From NCBI GenBank assembly GCA_016617785.1, contig JADILM010000011.1:434001-498000 (forward strand): a stretch of 64,000 nt of DNA, given 5' to 3'. The stretch is from Sporobolomyces roseus. Taxonomy: Eukaryota; Basidiomycota; Microbotryomycetes; Sporidiobolales; Sporidiobolaceae. The notes beneath the pieces were generated by a model. The model was not told where the DNA came from and searched no databases. It worked only from the letters and a program-made list of their open reading frames with translations. Positions 35,600 through 48,203 of this stretch are shown here, in pieces (the first letter of the stretch is position 1; every line of letters begins with the position of its first letter). The position numbers and the translations under genes are program-made.

Positions 35600-38500
35600 A
35601 TGGCTGCAGTGCATCCTTATGCCTCGAATAACAACAATCGACCAATTCCCAGTTCTTCCCTCTCTCATCGAACCCCGTCGACCGGTTCCCATCTCGCTCC
35701 CTCCCCTCGACCTGGAATCGATCGAATGCCTTCAAATTACAGCGACACTCCAGTAGCGACCAACAGTGCACTCAATAAACAAGCATCGGCATCTAGTTCA
35801 CTCTACCAGAACTGCTTGTCTGTGCGCGACCGACTCTCCCGAGTTCCCGATTTCAAAGCGAGGTTCTTCAACAATGAAGAACTGTTGTCGCCTGGGGTAG
35901 GAGGAGGATCGACTGCGTGGAGTGGACCAAGTGGATTCGGAGGAGAAGATAGCAGTCCTTTGGGTTCTCAAGCGGATCCGGTATCGCAATGCTTGAACGT
36001 CCTTCGATTGGGTTCTTCCCTCTGCTTCCTCTTCAACAAGTTGGGACACTCTCATCAACTCGACGTGAATCCGGCTGCGACGTTAGGGAATTTGAAGGCT
36101 TGTCAGAGGGGAACTGCACATTTCGTTATGGCTTGCAAGCAGGATTTGGGATGGACAGAGAGTGATTTATTCGCGGTGAACGAGCTGTATTATCAAGATA
36201 CGAACGGGGTTGTCAAGGTGAGTTTGCGCGATTCCATTCTCCCTCCTCTTCATGCATCGACAGCTGATTCTCTTTCAATCATTTCCTTTTCAGGTGGTGC
36301 ATACTGTAACAAAGCTACTCGACGAGTTGGAAGGGATGGGAGTACTGTTACCAGCGGCGGAGAAACCAGAACGAGCACCTCAAGCTGGACCTTCAGATGA
36401 GAGATCGTTGGTAGTGAGGGAAATCTTGGACAGTGAAAGGAAGTACATGCAGGATCTCGAAGTTCTACAGGTGCGTCTCATCCTCTTTCGACTCTTGCGC
36501 GTGTGCGAAACTTACAAAGAGCCGAGTTCATAGGATTATCAACGACAACTTCAAATGAACGATGTTTTGACTCAGGATCAAATCCACTCTCTCTTCATCA
36601 ACTTGAACAAGCTCGCCGATTTTCAACGAAGGTTCTTGATCGGAGTCGAGTCGAACGCTTCTCTACCAGCAGAACAACAGCGATTCGGACACCTTTTCCT
36701 CCTTTCCGTACGTTCTTCACTCCTCTCCCCTGCTTTGATCGAGGAAGACTGCATGTCTGAGCGTCAAGATCTTCGATCGAGCGAACGGGACGGCCCAAGA
36801 GAATCGTTTCAGTCTGCAGGAATCGAAAGGAGTGTGCTGACTTTTCTGAATTGCGTTCTCCTCGTGCTCTGAAACAGGAAGAGAACTTCGCTTGCTACGA
36901 ACCTTATTGCGCGAATCTGACTACTGCTCAAGATTTGGCAATCGCTGAGAACGCTGCTCTTTCGGTAAGTTCGGCAAGAATTCAGTTCCTTAGTCGATAA
37001 CTAATGTCTCTGATTGTTCCTTACAGAAACTCTCTCACGTCCTCGACCCAGTCTCTGAACTTGCTCCTTTACTCATCAAGCCTGTTCAACGGATATGCAA
37101 ATACCCTCTCCTCCTTTCAGTAAGCAGTATCTCGTCTGTACTTTCGAGACTTGAGACTGAACAATACTTTCCATTCTCTCAGACTCTGCTCAAGAACACC
37201 CCAGCAGCTAATCCTTACTACGACGAGTTGAAAGCCGGTCTCGAATCGATTATGCGAGTGACGGACAGAGTGAACGAAGAGAAACGAAGAAAGGAGAACC
37301 TGCAGGCGGTGGAGGATTTGGGACGAAGAGTCGAAGATTGGAAAGGTCACGACATCAATTCTTTCGGCGACCTGCTCCTTCAAGAGAACTTCATCGTCAT
37401 CAAGAACGACAACGAGCGGGAGTATCAAGTTTACTTATTTGAGCGAATCATTTGCTGTTGCAAGGAGGTTGGAGCGGTTGGAAAGAAGGACAAGAAGAGT
37501 AACTCAATTCTCAAGCGACCACCAAGTCAGAGGGTCAACAAGCTGCAGTTGAAAGGTCGAATCTTTGTGAACAACATCACCGGAGCTTCACAAATCCACC
37601 ATCGAAGTGGTGAGTCGCTCTTCTTCTCTTCTTTCGCTTTCTCTTATCGAAGCTGACCTAGCTTATTCTCGCAGGTCAATATCTTCTCGAAGTGAGATGG
37701 AGGGGAGACACGAACGAAGAAGCTTTCACGATCAAGTGTCGAACAGAGGAACTGCTCAAACAATGGCAAAAAGCGATTAACAAAGCAGTTGAAGATGCTC
37801 CCGCTCGTCGACGCGCTCACCACATCTCCGGTCGTCGATCTGAACGGGGCGTCAACTCTCCCGCTTCTCAGTTCCCCCCGACTCCCATGTCTGAACACGG
37901 TCCGAGTCCCTCCTCCGGCGCTTCGACCTACTCGTACCAAACCGAATCCAGTTTCGCTTCTCCTCACCCTGGCTACTACAACAATCCTGCTCAACCTTCT
38001 TTCCCACCGAATCATCACGGTTTCGACGACGAGAACGAAGACTTGTACGAACAAAGCGAATCAGGTCGATCGACACCAAACACTCGAAGACCTCCCGGAA
38101 CGAGATCACTTCCTGCAGAGTATCGAGATGGAGGATCAATGGCAGGTCGACCAAGAGCTCAAACGGAGGATGCGAATTCGAACGTGATCAATCAATGGAG
38201 GAGTCAAACGCCTGGAACTGGAGGAGCACCGAATCTACCGAGAGGCGCTTCTCACTCCTCGACTGGAGATGCTGTATCTCTACGAAGTTCAGCGAGCAGT
38301 CGTCAACTGCGAAATCAACATTCGAACGAATGGATGCCGAATGGAGGAGGAGGAGGATCGTTAACGTCGAGTCCTGCGATGGCTTACGCAAGGCTGCCGG
38401 AGTCGACGATTGAAGAGACTACACCTCGACCAGAACGAGGAGGAATTCCGATTCATCGACAAGCTTCGCAACCTATTCATCAAGTCGGGAATGGTGCAGC

Positions 38501-39218
38501 TCCTCCGATGTTACGAAGTCGTTCCGCTAGTTCACCCAACGTCTATCAGCTTCCGAATGGTCGATTCCCAGATAAAGCCGCTTCTCCTCAACTTCCCGAC
38601 GATTGGCAAGCACAACAAGCTTACGCTGCTGGATCTCACAAACCTTCTCACAAGAACGGAGGAACAAGTTCAGGAGGAACCCTCGCATCACAATCTTCGG
38701 TTTCAGTTCATCAGAAACGGTTCAGTTCTTCAAGTACCGGCACTAATCGTACTTCAGCTTCCTCTCTTCGATCTGGTGGTCTTCCCTACTCCTCTTCGAC
38801 CTCTCCATCTACCACTTATCCCGGCAGCGTCCCTCCCTCTGCGACTCTTCCAAGTCTCCCTCGCGCTCGAACTTCTTCTCCCGCAACTCAATCACCAGTT
38901 CTCTCCAATGCTGTCGCAGTCCGAGTCAAGGTCTACTTCGGTGAAGATACCTTTGTCGTCGTCGTTCTCGATTCGGTTCCTCACGTCGAGTTGGTCGACA
39001 AGGTGCTCAAGAAGATTCGAATGTGCGGAGGAGATCGTGCTCGAGTCGAAGCAGGTTCGCTCAAACTCAAATACCAAGACGAAGATGGAGATCGAATCAA
39101 GATTACGAGTCAAGAAGATGTCGCGATGGCATTCGAAACGGCGAAAGCGATGGCTGTAGAAAGAGGTTCGACCGCCGTCCCTTATGAACTCATCCTTCAC
39201 GCCTCGATCGAGTACTAG
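35600..39218 (+). CDS. CDC24: Cdc42 guanine nucleotide exchange factor Cdc24
   Basis: This is the scaffolded GEF that activates Cdc42 at sites of polarised growth. A Cdc24-type calponin-homology region lies at about nt 35960-36340 (DPVSQCLNVLRLGSSLCFLF). The DH domain follows (SLVVREILDSERKYMQDLEVLQ to LIKPVQRICKYPLLL, nt 36400-37280), then the PH domain (FGDLLLQENFIVI to EELLKQWQKAINKA, up to about 37800). A long Ser/Pro/Gly-rich linker leads to a C-terminal PB1 domain (VRVKVYFGEDTFVVVV and KYQDEDGDRIKITSQEDVAMAF, nt 38925-39215), which in yeast binds Bem1. The domain order is exactly that of fungal Cdc24. The start is the ATG at 35600. Six or so introns of typical size interrupt the DH-PH half, and the linker and PB1 lie in one long exon from about 37675. 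Confidence 0.94.
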
Positions 39219-39664
39219 ATCTAATCTCCTCCGCCTACACCGTGACAACACATCACCAACAACCTAGACTACCAATACCCTTACACCTTCCTCTCATTCT
39301 CTCCCCCTCTCCCCCTCTATTTCATACCCTTCGCTTAACTCGCATCAGTGGACCTACTACCCCCTTTCCCCCCATTGTGTATAGTCTTCGCAACTGCTTT
39401 CTTGTACTGCTTTGCTCGAATCACACTATGTCGCTCGTTTCTTTCGTTCCTTTTGTTCTCTGTGTTTTGAATCCTGAATTTGGCCATTTATTTACTTAGT
39501 TCCCCTTAAGTCGTCACCTGGGTTACTCTGTCTGTCTGTACTGCTCTCTTCGTTAACTAATTAGCAATGAATTAGATTTTCTCACCCTTTGACTTTTTCA
39601 TTTTTGCGAAAAATGAATTTCAACGAGAGCCCTTTTTTGTTCTCGTTCTCCCTCCCTCAATGCT
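39219..39664. other. CDC24 3' flank and promoter of the transferase-like gene
   Basis: A 446-bp tandem intergenic stretch with T/C-rich sequence. No coding or structural element is apparent. Confidence 0.4.
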
Positions 39665-41488
39665 ATGATAAGCCTGCGGATAGCGTGTAGTATAGTACTA
39701 CTGCTACTGATTTCAGTATTCGCCTCTCCCAAGTCCTCAAACGCGACATTCCCACTCCTGTTCCCTCCACCTTCCTCATCTTCTTCCTTTCCGACTCTCC
39801 ACACCTCCTTATCGACCCTCTTACCCATCTTACACCACTTGTCGCCGCCGCCAGAACACACTCTACTCGTGACACTAGCGACTCCAGCTTTCAAACCTCT
39901 CTTATTCAACTGGATTTGTTTCCTTCGCTATCGAGCGAAATGGGGAGCTATTCCAGACCACAACGAACACGGGGATCCGAATCTATTCGAAGACCTCTAC
40001 GAATTGACCCCGAAACTATTAGTGATTACGAGTGATGAAGGGTTGGCGAAAGAATTGAGTGAATTGGGAGTTGTGACTTGGTGGTTGAAAGGGATTGATT
40101 GGGACGAGGTGGAAAGGACAGCAGAGATGGATGTAGAAGAAGATGCAGATGGCGCGGAGAAGGCGATGGCGGATGTCGAACAAATGTTACAGGACGACCT
40201 ATTCACGAATCTTCGACTCCTCGAACTACTCTTGCCGTCGGAACCGCCATTCAATCAGTCTGAGCGCCTGACGTCGAGTTTGATACCTTGGGGAACACTG
40301 CATTATCAGTCGTTGATGTTGGAAAGGACAGCGGTTATGAGCGCTTTAGTTGGGAGTCTCGTCGAGAGTCAGATGTTGGACAAGGAGTACAAGCAGGAAG
40401 AGGAACGGTACTGGAGGGCAAAGATCATGTCACATGACTGGGAGAACGATGAACCGCTCGAGTTACCTCAATTCGAAGGAGTGAAAGGAGTGCTGCTGGT
40501 CGACAATGATGCAGTTTGGTGAGTTCAATCTTTTTCTCCTTATGCTCGCACTCTCGCTCACACAAGTCGTTACAGGTTATCATCACCGACTGCTTTCATT
40601 TCACACTACTATCGAGCTGGAGGTACCCATCCATCGATAGTTTTCGCTCCAGATATGGCTCCTTCGACGGTCAACGCCTGGGGAACTCGACAAATCCCTT
40701 GCGCCTGCTTCTTCTACACTCGCACGACCGATTCTGGTGCACAACTCGCGGCGCAACCTCCACGCTCAACACTGGATCCTTACGATTACTCCCCAGCTCG
40801 TGGTGCAGCTAGAGCCTGGAGGCAAACGGCAATCTGTCACATCTCGATGCTTCTACGGTCACTCGCAACTGGACGACGACTCGCTTTCGAACCCGATTCG
40901 AAGATTGGTGAACTCAACAAGGCGAGAGCACCATCGTTTCAAGCGACTGCCCTCGGTCCTGCCCTCTTCCTCGCCGAACAGATCCTCCCTTCCCTTCCCG
41001 AGCCTAGTCACGAACAATGGATGGAAGCACTTGGATCCGGAAACCTCGACGACATGATCGATATCCTCGACGAGAGTGGACTCGCCCTCGACGACAAGAA
41101 CGGAGGAAAGACGTGCCTCCAAGTCGCTCAATCTTTCCAGACCTTCTCCCCTAACCCTTCCTTCCTTCTCGACAATGGCATCACTTCACTCTCCTCCCTC
41201 TACACCCTCTCACCTCACTCAACTTTTGCTCATTTACCAAAAGCTCACACTCCGATCCGAACTGAGGCTCTCCCTTACGACCTCTTTCCTCCCGGCATGA
41301 GATTCTTCGATGGTGGTTTGGAACCGGGTACGAAACCTTGTGTCGTTCACGCAAACTATGCTACAGGGAGTAAGAAGGAGGAATTGTTGCGGGAAAGAGG
41401 ATTATGGGCACTCGTTGCGCCGCGAGAAGGAGAAATCCAAGTTGGCGGAGGATGGAGATGTAATGCTCGGGTCATGGCTCGCGCATAA
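39665..41488 (+). CDS. nucleotide-diphospho-sugar transferase-like type II membrane protein (GT77-like)
   Basis: The start ATG at 39665 gives an N-terminal signal anchor (SIVLLLLISVFA). One intron at about 40520-40575 joins two long exons. The first contains VTLATPAFKPLLFNW and, at its end, GVLLVDNDAVW, which continues into the second exon as LSSPTAFI; a DxD-type segment followed by a Trp and Ser/Pro is the metal-binding core of the Nucleotid_trans (PF03407) family. PSIVFAPDMA follows, and near the C-terminus CVVHANYATGSKKEELLRERGLW has the family's HxNxxxG...K...GLW pattern. These features support a Golgi-type glycosyltransferase acting on cell-wall or secreted glycoconjugates. The donor and acceptor sugars cannot be read from sequence. 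Confidence 0.7.
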
Positions 41489-42038
41489 TAGTCATATATC
41501 GAGAGATTTGATAGAGTTATTATCTAGGTTCTGTACTTTTCATTGTTGAAGGAATTGCATAGTCCGAATCATTGCTCGTTGGACTTGGTTCCTGCTCCTT
41601 TATGACCGAGCTCCCTCTTCGTCGGCGGTATGCGTGATTGTTCGTCGCGGCCTTGAGCTCATTACATCTATGCTTCGCTGAGCATTTTCGAGGTCGACGA
41701 TCACAATGCACGATTAACAAAGCTTGTCTCGTGAGTAAAGTGTAAGATTTGATCACGACACTGCGAAGAAGATTCGGCAAGAGTTCGCGTTTCGACTGAG
41801 AGAGAAACGAGAGGAGGTGCGAAGAAAAAAGAAGGAGACGATTGAAAATTTCATGCGCTTCGATGACTTCTCCTCTCACTTTTCGCAGGTCATTCCTCAC
41901 TCTCTCTCGCGACTTGATCTGCCTGACTCTTCTTTTCGTTCTTCTCTCTCTTCATCAGTACCACTTTCACCCCATATCAAACTCAAACTTTTGTCATTCG
42001 TTCAAACTCCTCTTCTTCCTTCGACACTTGACCATTCG
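41489..42038. promoter_or_regulatory. upstream region of the RanBP2-type zinc finger gene
   Basis: The 550 bp hold no supported gene. The downstream reading frame is open back to an ATG at 41853, so part of this stretch could be coding if that start is used. The proximal part (41880-42035) is C/T-rich, which favours a leader. Confidence 0.35.
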
Positions 42039-44260
42039 ATGGACGTATCTCAAGCTATTGAAGCACCTTCCAGTCTTTACTCTACATCTCACACGGCCTC
42101 CGCTACTCCTTTCTCAACTCCTAGCTCTCACTTCCACCCTCGACCTCCTCCTCCTTCCCCTGCTTCTCCTGATTCTGCAACAACTCATTCACGCGACAAC
42201 AAGTCCTCAATGGCCTCTACACGTCAAGCCAACTATCGTACACCTCCTTCCTACGCTTTGCGACAGTTCAATCCGAATTATAGCAGCGACGAATTGAGCG
42301 AAGACGATGGAGACGACGTTCCTCCAACTCCTGGAGATATCGCTGCTTTCCAACCTATCACACTCGTACCTTACTCTAGAGGAGGAGGAGGAGTCAACGC
42401 GAGAGGTGGAGTCGAATTGAGCAAGTTATTTGGGAATGGAATCGGTTCGAATACCGCGACGATTCAAGACGACGGATCACTTTCACTCTCTCCCGTCGCA
42501 AACGTCTTCTATCCTTCTTTCGGCGACTTCTTACCCGCCGTCAAGAAGCAGAAGGAGGTCCTCGATGGGAATGCACTCGGATTGAGCGGTTGGGGTGAAC
42601 CGATCGAAGAAGAAAAGTCATCTTTGCAGAGGATCGAGTCGCTATCCAATTCTCTCTCTACTCGACTCGCTCTACAAGACCATGTGGAGGAGGTCAAGTC
42701 TGGAGACGAGAAGCCAACCAGAATCGCTTCTCCCGTTACCGGTCAATCCATCTTCGCACCTTTCGCCAGTTTCTCACCCAACACCGATTCTTTCGCTTTC
42801 TTCCCCTCTCCCGACTGGAAAGCAAGCAACCGAGAAGTCGAACCCGTGAAGACGACGAAGGAAACAACTCTGACCTCTTCTTCTCTTCTCTCTCCTGAAC
42901 CAAATCTCTCGCTCCCTACCTTCCCGATGCAACGATCGCTCTCGTCCTCTCATGTCGAGCCTTCTCGCTCTCACATCATCTTGACACCTCCTTCGACTCC
43001 TACACGAAACACGAGCTATCACACTGCCCCCTCGATGCAACCCTCTCGCTCACTCCCGATTCCTACCGCTTTCTCTCCGACTCGTTCGCAGTTCGCCGCC
43101 CCATCGCCCACTCGAATGTCATTCCCTCAATCTCCTGGTCAAGTCGGAGGAGGAGTTTACCCTTCGTCCCCGTACCCTCTCAGTCCCGCCGATACAGAAC
43201 GCATCGCCAAGCTCCACAACGGTAGGATCCCTACCCTCGAACAGCTATGCCCTGAACCTGCTCATCCTTCAGCTCAACCTCCCATCGTCAACACTGGAAA
43301 TCAAGGAGTCATGGTCGTTCAGCAAGGAGACTGGAAATGCGGTACTTGCTCTTTCGTTGTAAGCTTTAGTTTTCGCAACTTCCTCTTCTAGCTTCCCTCT
43401 ACGCCTGCTCTCTGCAACCCATCTCGGCACTCGTCCTCTCTCTGATCACACCAATGTGAAGTAACCTTACTGACTCTCCTTTGAAACTCCTTCAGAACTG
43501 GCGTCGTCGAAAGATCTGTCTTCGTTGTTTCCCCTTCGCCAACGATATCGGCAACATTCTCACGATCCAATCTCAACGAGCTGCTCACCTAGCTGGACCT
43601 CCTCCTCCCCTCTCTGCTCCCGCACACCAGACCAATTTCCTCCTCCCTTCGCCTACTCGCGGTCACTTTGATCTCTCCCTCTCCGCTTCTTCCGGAATGG
43701 CTAGATCCTCGAGCTACCCTCCCGACTCTCTCTCCCAAAGGCGCTCCTCTTCACCTTACACCCAAGCTTACCTCGCTGTACCTCCCCCTCAACAACCTCA
43801 ATCCGCTTCACCTACTCGCTCGACTTTCGCTCTTCATCATCATCAACAACCTCCCGCTTCTCCAACTCGTTACATGCACTTCCCTCTCTCGAATCCTCCC
43901 AAATCGAACATGCCAGCTTACCTCTATCCTGAAGAAGATCGTTCCTTCACTACCCTCTCATCCACTTCCTCCGGTTCTTCCTCGTTCAGCGCCAGTTCAG
44001 CAGGAGAGCTCGCCCTCCGTCGATCTGCGAAACTTCAACAACTATCTCCATCAGCTCACAAGTACAAATCACTCCAGATCCAACCCCTCAACCTTCAGAC
44101 TGGAGGAGCGAACTATGTTCAACCTCAATACTCGCCTACTTTCCAACGCTCTCCTTCTTACTATCAACCCCCGAGGGAATCTCCTCCTTCTCCTACGAGG
44201 TACCTCAACCATCGTTCGGGAGGTGATGAGTTGACTAGGATGTTGGGAGCTGAACTTTGA
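42039..44260 (+). CDS. Ser/Pro-rich protein with a RanBP2-type zinc finger
   Basis: Two exons (42039-43358 and 43496-44260) join inside a zinc finger. The joined motif, DWKCGTCSFVNWRRRKICLRC, fits W-X-C-X2-C-X3-N-X6-C-X2-C exactly, the RanBP2 type that binds single-stranded RNA or ubiquitin. The rest of the protein, about 690 residues, is disordered and rich in Ser, Pro, Gln and His, with many SPTR/SPSR-like dipeptide motifs that could be Cdk or MAPK sites. I chose the ATG at 42039 (MDVSQAIEAPSS); an in-frame ATG at 41853 adds 62 residues. Asparagine at finger position 10 favours RNA binding, an inference from known RanBP2 fingers. The biological role is unknown. Confidence 0.7.
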
Positions 44261-44721
44261 AGGAAAACTCTACTCGGATGGACGGACCACAAACGCGACG
44301 CTCAAAGGATGGATCTTTCTTTTCACTCCGTCATTCGGATCTTTCTTTCAAACCTAGGATGGATAGTCGCTCGAAGTACTGCAGAAGGGGAAATAATCAG
44401 AATCAAGAAAGAGAAAACTCAGAAAACAGAAAAACAGACACTCACCGAAACCTCAGTCTACTATGTACCTCACTCTTATCATAACGCCCCTCACTCCTTC
44501 TCGCATCTCTCTGTACCCATAACTATCCCCCATTTCGTACCCTCGCATCTTTTAGTTCTCACAAGCTTGACTGCTTGCTCATCTGTTTTGCATTCTAATG
44601 TCTCTTTCGTTTCCTTCTTTCCTTCTCCGGTACGCTCAGCTTTCGAGAGAATAACAAGAGAAAGCTGTACTCAGCGCAACTCGTCTCTTCCCATTTCGAC
44701 TCGCCCAAATCATCGTCTCCC
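44261..44721. other. convergent intergenic region
   Basis: This 461-bp stretch separates the 3' ends of two convergent genes. Open frames in it are without recognisable features. Confidence 0.4.
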
Positions 44722-46529
44722 TCAAACGAGGATTCCAAATTTCGTGACTACCAACCCTTTCTTGACCCTCTCCCTCTTCTTCCTCCTCGCTTCCTCCTCT
44801 TCTCTGTCCCTCCCTCTCAATTCCCACCTAACCTCCATCTCCCCCTCCCCTTGGTCCCTCTTCCCACTTTCTTCCTCCTCCTTAACCCACTCCTCCCTCA
44901 TCTTTCCCGTCGAGATCCTCCAACTCTCCCTCTCCTCGTTCAATTCGACCTCTCCAAACCCACCTCCGAAGACCCAAACCTCACTTCCCTCCCTCATCAC
45001 CATTTTCAAGTCGCCCGGTCCCAAAGGTACATACAAATTCCAATTCTCTTTGTTCTGTCGTTTCGGTTTCTGAGGAGGGACCGGTTGTGGGTGAGAGAAT
45101 GAAGAGGTAGTGGTGGTCCGGTGGTGTAGGGAGAACAAAACTAATCCATCTTGATCTAGCTCGGGTTCTGGGGAAGAAGGAGAAGGCTCGTCGAGTGGAG
45201 AAGAGAGGGAAGAGAGGTCCAGTCTACAGCGGGCTAATAGAGTTCTGTTACCTCCTCCTCCTCCTCCTCCTCGACGTGTTGAGTCGACCGTTGAGTTGTT
45301 CAGTGAGGAAGAGGGAGAGGGCGAGAGGACTTCCAATACGATCAAGCGTAGATCGGGTTGTAATGCTTCGCCTAAAACTCGTTTACTCCATCCACTGCTT
45401 TTCACTGTCGATTTCGATGAGGGACTGGTAGGAGGGAGATTGAGGAGTTTCCTTGAGAGGTCGTGCAGCCATAAGGTATGATCCGTTTTGATCGCAGACA
45501 AAATCGAACTTGCTCTCGAAGCCATACCAGACCTGGAATGCTCCTCTCAGTTCCTCACTACGTCACCTGTGAGAGAGTTTAGAGAGTGAAAGAGAAACTT
45601 ACGGCAAGTAACCACCATTCTTCCCTTTCTTTTTCGGCGATTCCCATTCGAATTCCCCATCCTCCATCTCGGTCTCACTCCCCAGAATACCCTTCTTATC
45701 TTCCACTCCCAGAGTCGGGATAGTATCCATCAACTTCCTCGAGTTCTCAGTTGTGATTAAAGGTTTCGATTCTGATTTGATTCGGATTTGTGCCTGGGGA
45801 TTCTTGAGCGCTGAATAGAGCGGCGAGGATTGAGAGAGGAGTGAGATGGGAAGTTTGTGATCGATCGTAGAAGGAGGAATAGGGATAGGATTAGGGTTAG
45901 GGACGAGAGGTTTCGAGGAGGTGGATAACTTAGATGGGATAGGTCGAGGAGGAGCAGGTCGAGCGAGTGGTTGTGGGTTCGAGCGAGGGAGAGGGGAGGC
46001 TTTGGAAGTTGGAGGAATAGGGGGAGGAGCGGGGAGAGTGGAACGTTTGGAAGAAGTAATCGGTTTGAATCCCAAAGTGTTCGAAGTTGTTGAATTGCTC
46101 GTCTTTTGTTTCTTCTCCTTTGAACCTTGTCGCTCTTGCTCTTGTTCAGCTAGTTCAGCCCATTTATCTTGCTCTTCTTGTGTAGCTAGGATGCGTTTTC
46201 CTGTGCGAGGAGGAAGAGGGAGAGGTAAGGGAGCGGTGAGTTTCGAAGTTGATGGTCTTGAAGTTCGTTTCGGTGCATTGCGAGCGGTCGTTGACTGTGG
46301 TATAGAAGGTGGAGGAGGTACGAATGCGTTCATAGCTATAAGAATGGAAGGTGGGATCAGATGAAGAAGAGCGAGAAGAAGGAAGAGAAAGAGCAAAGGG
46401 TTTACGTTTGAGCCCTTTCTGTTCTCTTTCCCATTTATCGTCATCTTGTTTAGTAGCTTTCCCCTTTCCCTTTGAAGTAGGTTGAGCAGTCGAGAGAGTA
46501 GCAAAGTTGAGTGATGTAATCGGGAGCAT
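44722..46529 (-). CDS. disordered protein of unknown function
   Basis: I do not recognise this gene. It starts at ATG 46527-46529 (MLPITSLNFATLSTAQ), has an intron around 46345-46405, a second exon down to about 45603, another intron near 45535-45600, and a final exon to TGA at 44722-44724. The first half is very rich in Pro, Ser, Lys and Thr with a basic, charged segment (EEQDKWAELAEQEQERQ). The second half has some ordered-looking sequence (LWLHDLSRKLL, DLRLIVLEVLS, WNLYVPLGPGDLKMVM, VWVFGGGFGEVEL) followed by a strongly charged Glu/Arg/Lys helix. A Gly run near nt 45252-45275 is encoded by a trinucleotide repeat. It could be a nuclear DNA- or RNA-binding protein, but nothing specific supports that. 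Confidence 0.55.
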
Positions 46530-46606
46530 GGTTGATTGTACTTGGTCGAGGGCTAGTCCAGTTAGTGTACAGAGTAGCTACATACTCTAGATTGAGTATG
46601 AAGAGA

Positions 46607-46608
<2 letters not shown>

Positions 46609-46648
<40 letters not shown>
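46609..46648. repeat. (GA)n microsatellite
   Basis: About 20 GA units lie between the divergent starts of the disordered protein gene (46529) and TFB4 (46710), inside a 180-bp shared promoter. On the minus strand the tract is a pyrimidine-rich leader. Confidence 0.9.
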
Positions 46649-46650
<2 letters not shown>

Positions 46651-46709
46651 ACTCCTTGATCTTTGATTGTTCGCTCTGCTCTGTCACAACTCTCAATCCA
46701 TTCCAAGAC

Positions 46710-48203
46710 ATGTCTAATCAAGTAACAGGAGACTTGTTATGCCTCATACTCGATTTGAACCCCATCAAATGGTCTCAATCCCAGACACTCTCTCTCGATC
46801 TCGCATTGAATCAAATCCTCATCTTTGCAAACTCTCACTTGGCAATACGACACGAGAACCAAATAGCCATATTCGCCGCTACTCAAGGGACAGCGCAACA
46901 ACTCTATTCGAGTCAATTGCCAATTACCGAGGCGGAGAAATCAATAGGAAACAGTGGGAGCGGGAGTAACATCTATCAGCAGTTCAGGGTGGTAGACGAC
47001 GTCGTTACGCAGAGAATAAAGAATTTGGTCAAAGAGACGTCGAATCAGGGAGAAGAGGAGAAGAAATCGGTCAATCTAGTAGGTGCACTCTCAATGGCTT
47101 TATGTCGTTCGTTCCCTTTTCTTCTCTCCTCTCCTTCTCTCCACTTCCAAGCTGACGACCCCCTTATCCGGTAGACATCAACCGCCTCAACCTCTCGGCC
47201 TCCTCGTCTTCAACCGCTTCCTCCTCCTCGTCGAACACACAATCGAAATCCTCCGAATCCTCAAACATACGAGTTCAACCCCGAATCCTGATCCTCTCTG
47301 TAACTCAAGACGCACCAAACTCTTACGTACCAATCATGAATTGTATCTTTACCGCTCAAAAAACCGTTCGTCTTCCCCTTTCACTTGTCCTCCCATCTCC
47401 ACAAACTGACCGAATTGGAGTGAGAGGGTGGAACAGAACATTCAAATTGACGTCCTCAAGATTCTCGGCAAAGACGCAGTGTTCCTACAACAAGCCTCTC
47501 ACCTAACCTCGGGAACCTACTACCGTCTTCCCCCCTCGACCCCAAAATCCTCTTTACTTCAATACCTTCTCGTCCGTCCCCCTTCCTCCCTTCTTCTCCT
47601 CACTCACTCGCTGACGAGTAATAATGAGACGAGAGAGAACAGTGTAATTTCTCGAGTGGTCCTTTAGCGTCGAAACATTTGAACCGAGCGAAACAAGACG
47701 AAGTAGATTTGAGAGCCGCTTGTTTCTGTCATCGTAAGATTGTGGATATCGGTTATGTTTGCTCAGTTTGTTTATCCAGTAAGGGTTTTCCTATACTTCC
47801 CCTTCTCTTCCACTTCGTGTTTTGAGCTGACGAAAGAGAAGAGGTTTTTGTTTTCGGCAAAAATAGTTTTCTGTAAACCTTTACCAGTTTGTACCACTTG
47901 TCGGTAAGTTCCCCCCCCCCTTTTCTTTCTCTCTTTCTCAAAGGAGACTCTCGCTGATCCATTTCTTTGAGAGAGAGTAGTACGAAATTCCCAATGTCTA
48001 CCCTCAAACGACTCGGGTTCGGATCGAGACCGAAACCACCAGGAGGAGGAGGAGGAGGACCAGGAGTTACGAACGGGAACGGTATTGCGAGGAAGAGGAA
48101 AGCACCTCCTGCTGCTGGTGCGAATGGTGTGGGAGGGAGACCTTCACCTGCACCTCCGTCAGCTTCGGCTGAGAGTTCGAGAGGTGGAACACCTGCTGCT
48201 TGA
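46710..48203 (+). CDS. TFB4: TFIIH subunit Tfb4 (p34, GTF2H3)
   Basis: Tfb4 is a core TFIIH subunit, needed for RNA polymerase II initiation and nucleotide excision repair, and binds Ssl1/p44. The N-terminal von Willebrand A-like domain starts [16 protein letters not shown] and continues with [29 protein letters not shown] and [11 protein letters not shown]. After introns, [26 protein letters not shown] and [27 protein letters not shown] are typical. The C-terminal zinc-binding C4 domain is split across exons: [19 protein letters not shown], then [11 protein letters not shown]. The tail is Gly/Pro/Ala-rich, ending GTPAA at TGA 48201-48203. Size, about 390 residues, is near family length. A run of nine to ten C occurs inside the last intron near 47910. 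Confidence 0.88.

Noticed and set aside
38410..39159. 249-codon frame overlapping CDC24
   Set aside because: It is an alternative frame of the Cdc24 linker and PB1 exon, where the real frame shows clear PB1 motifs.
44309..45073. 254-codon plus-strand frame
   Set aside because: It is antisense to the last exon of the minus-strand gene at 44722-46529 and consists mainly of Ser/Leu/Pro shadow sequence.
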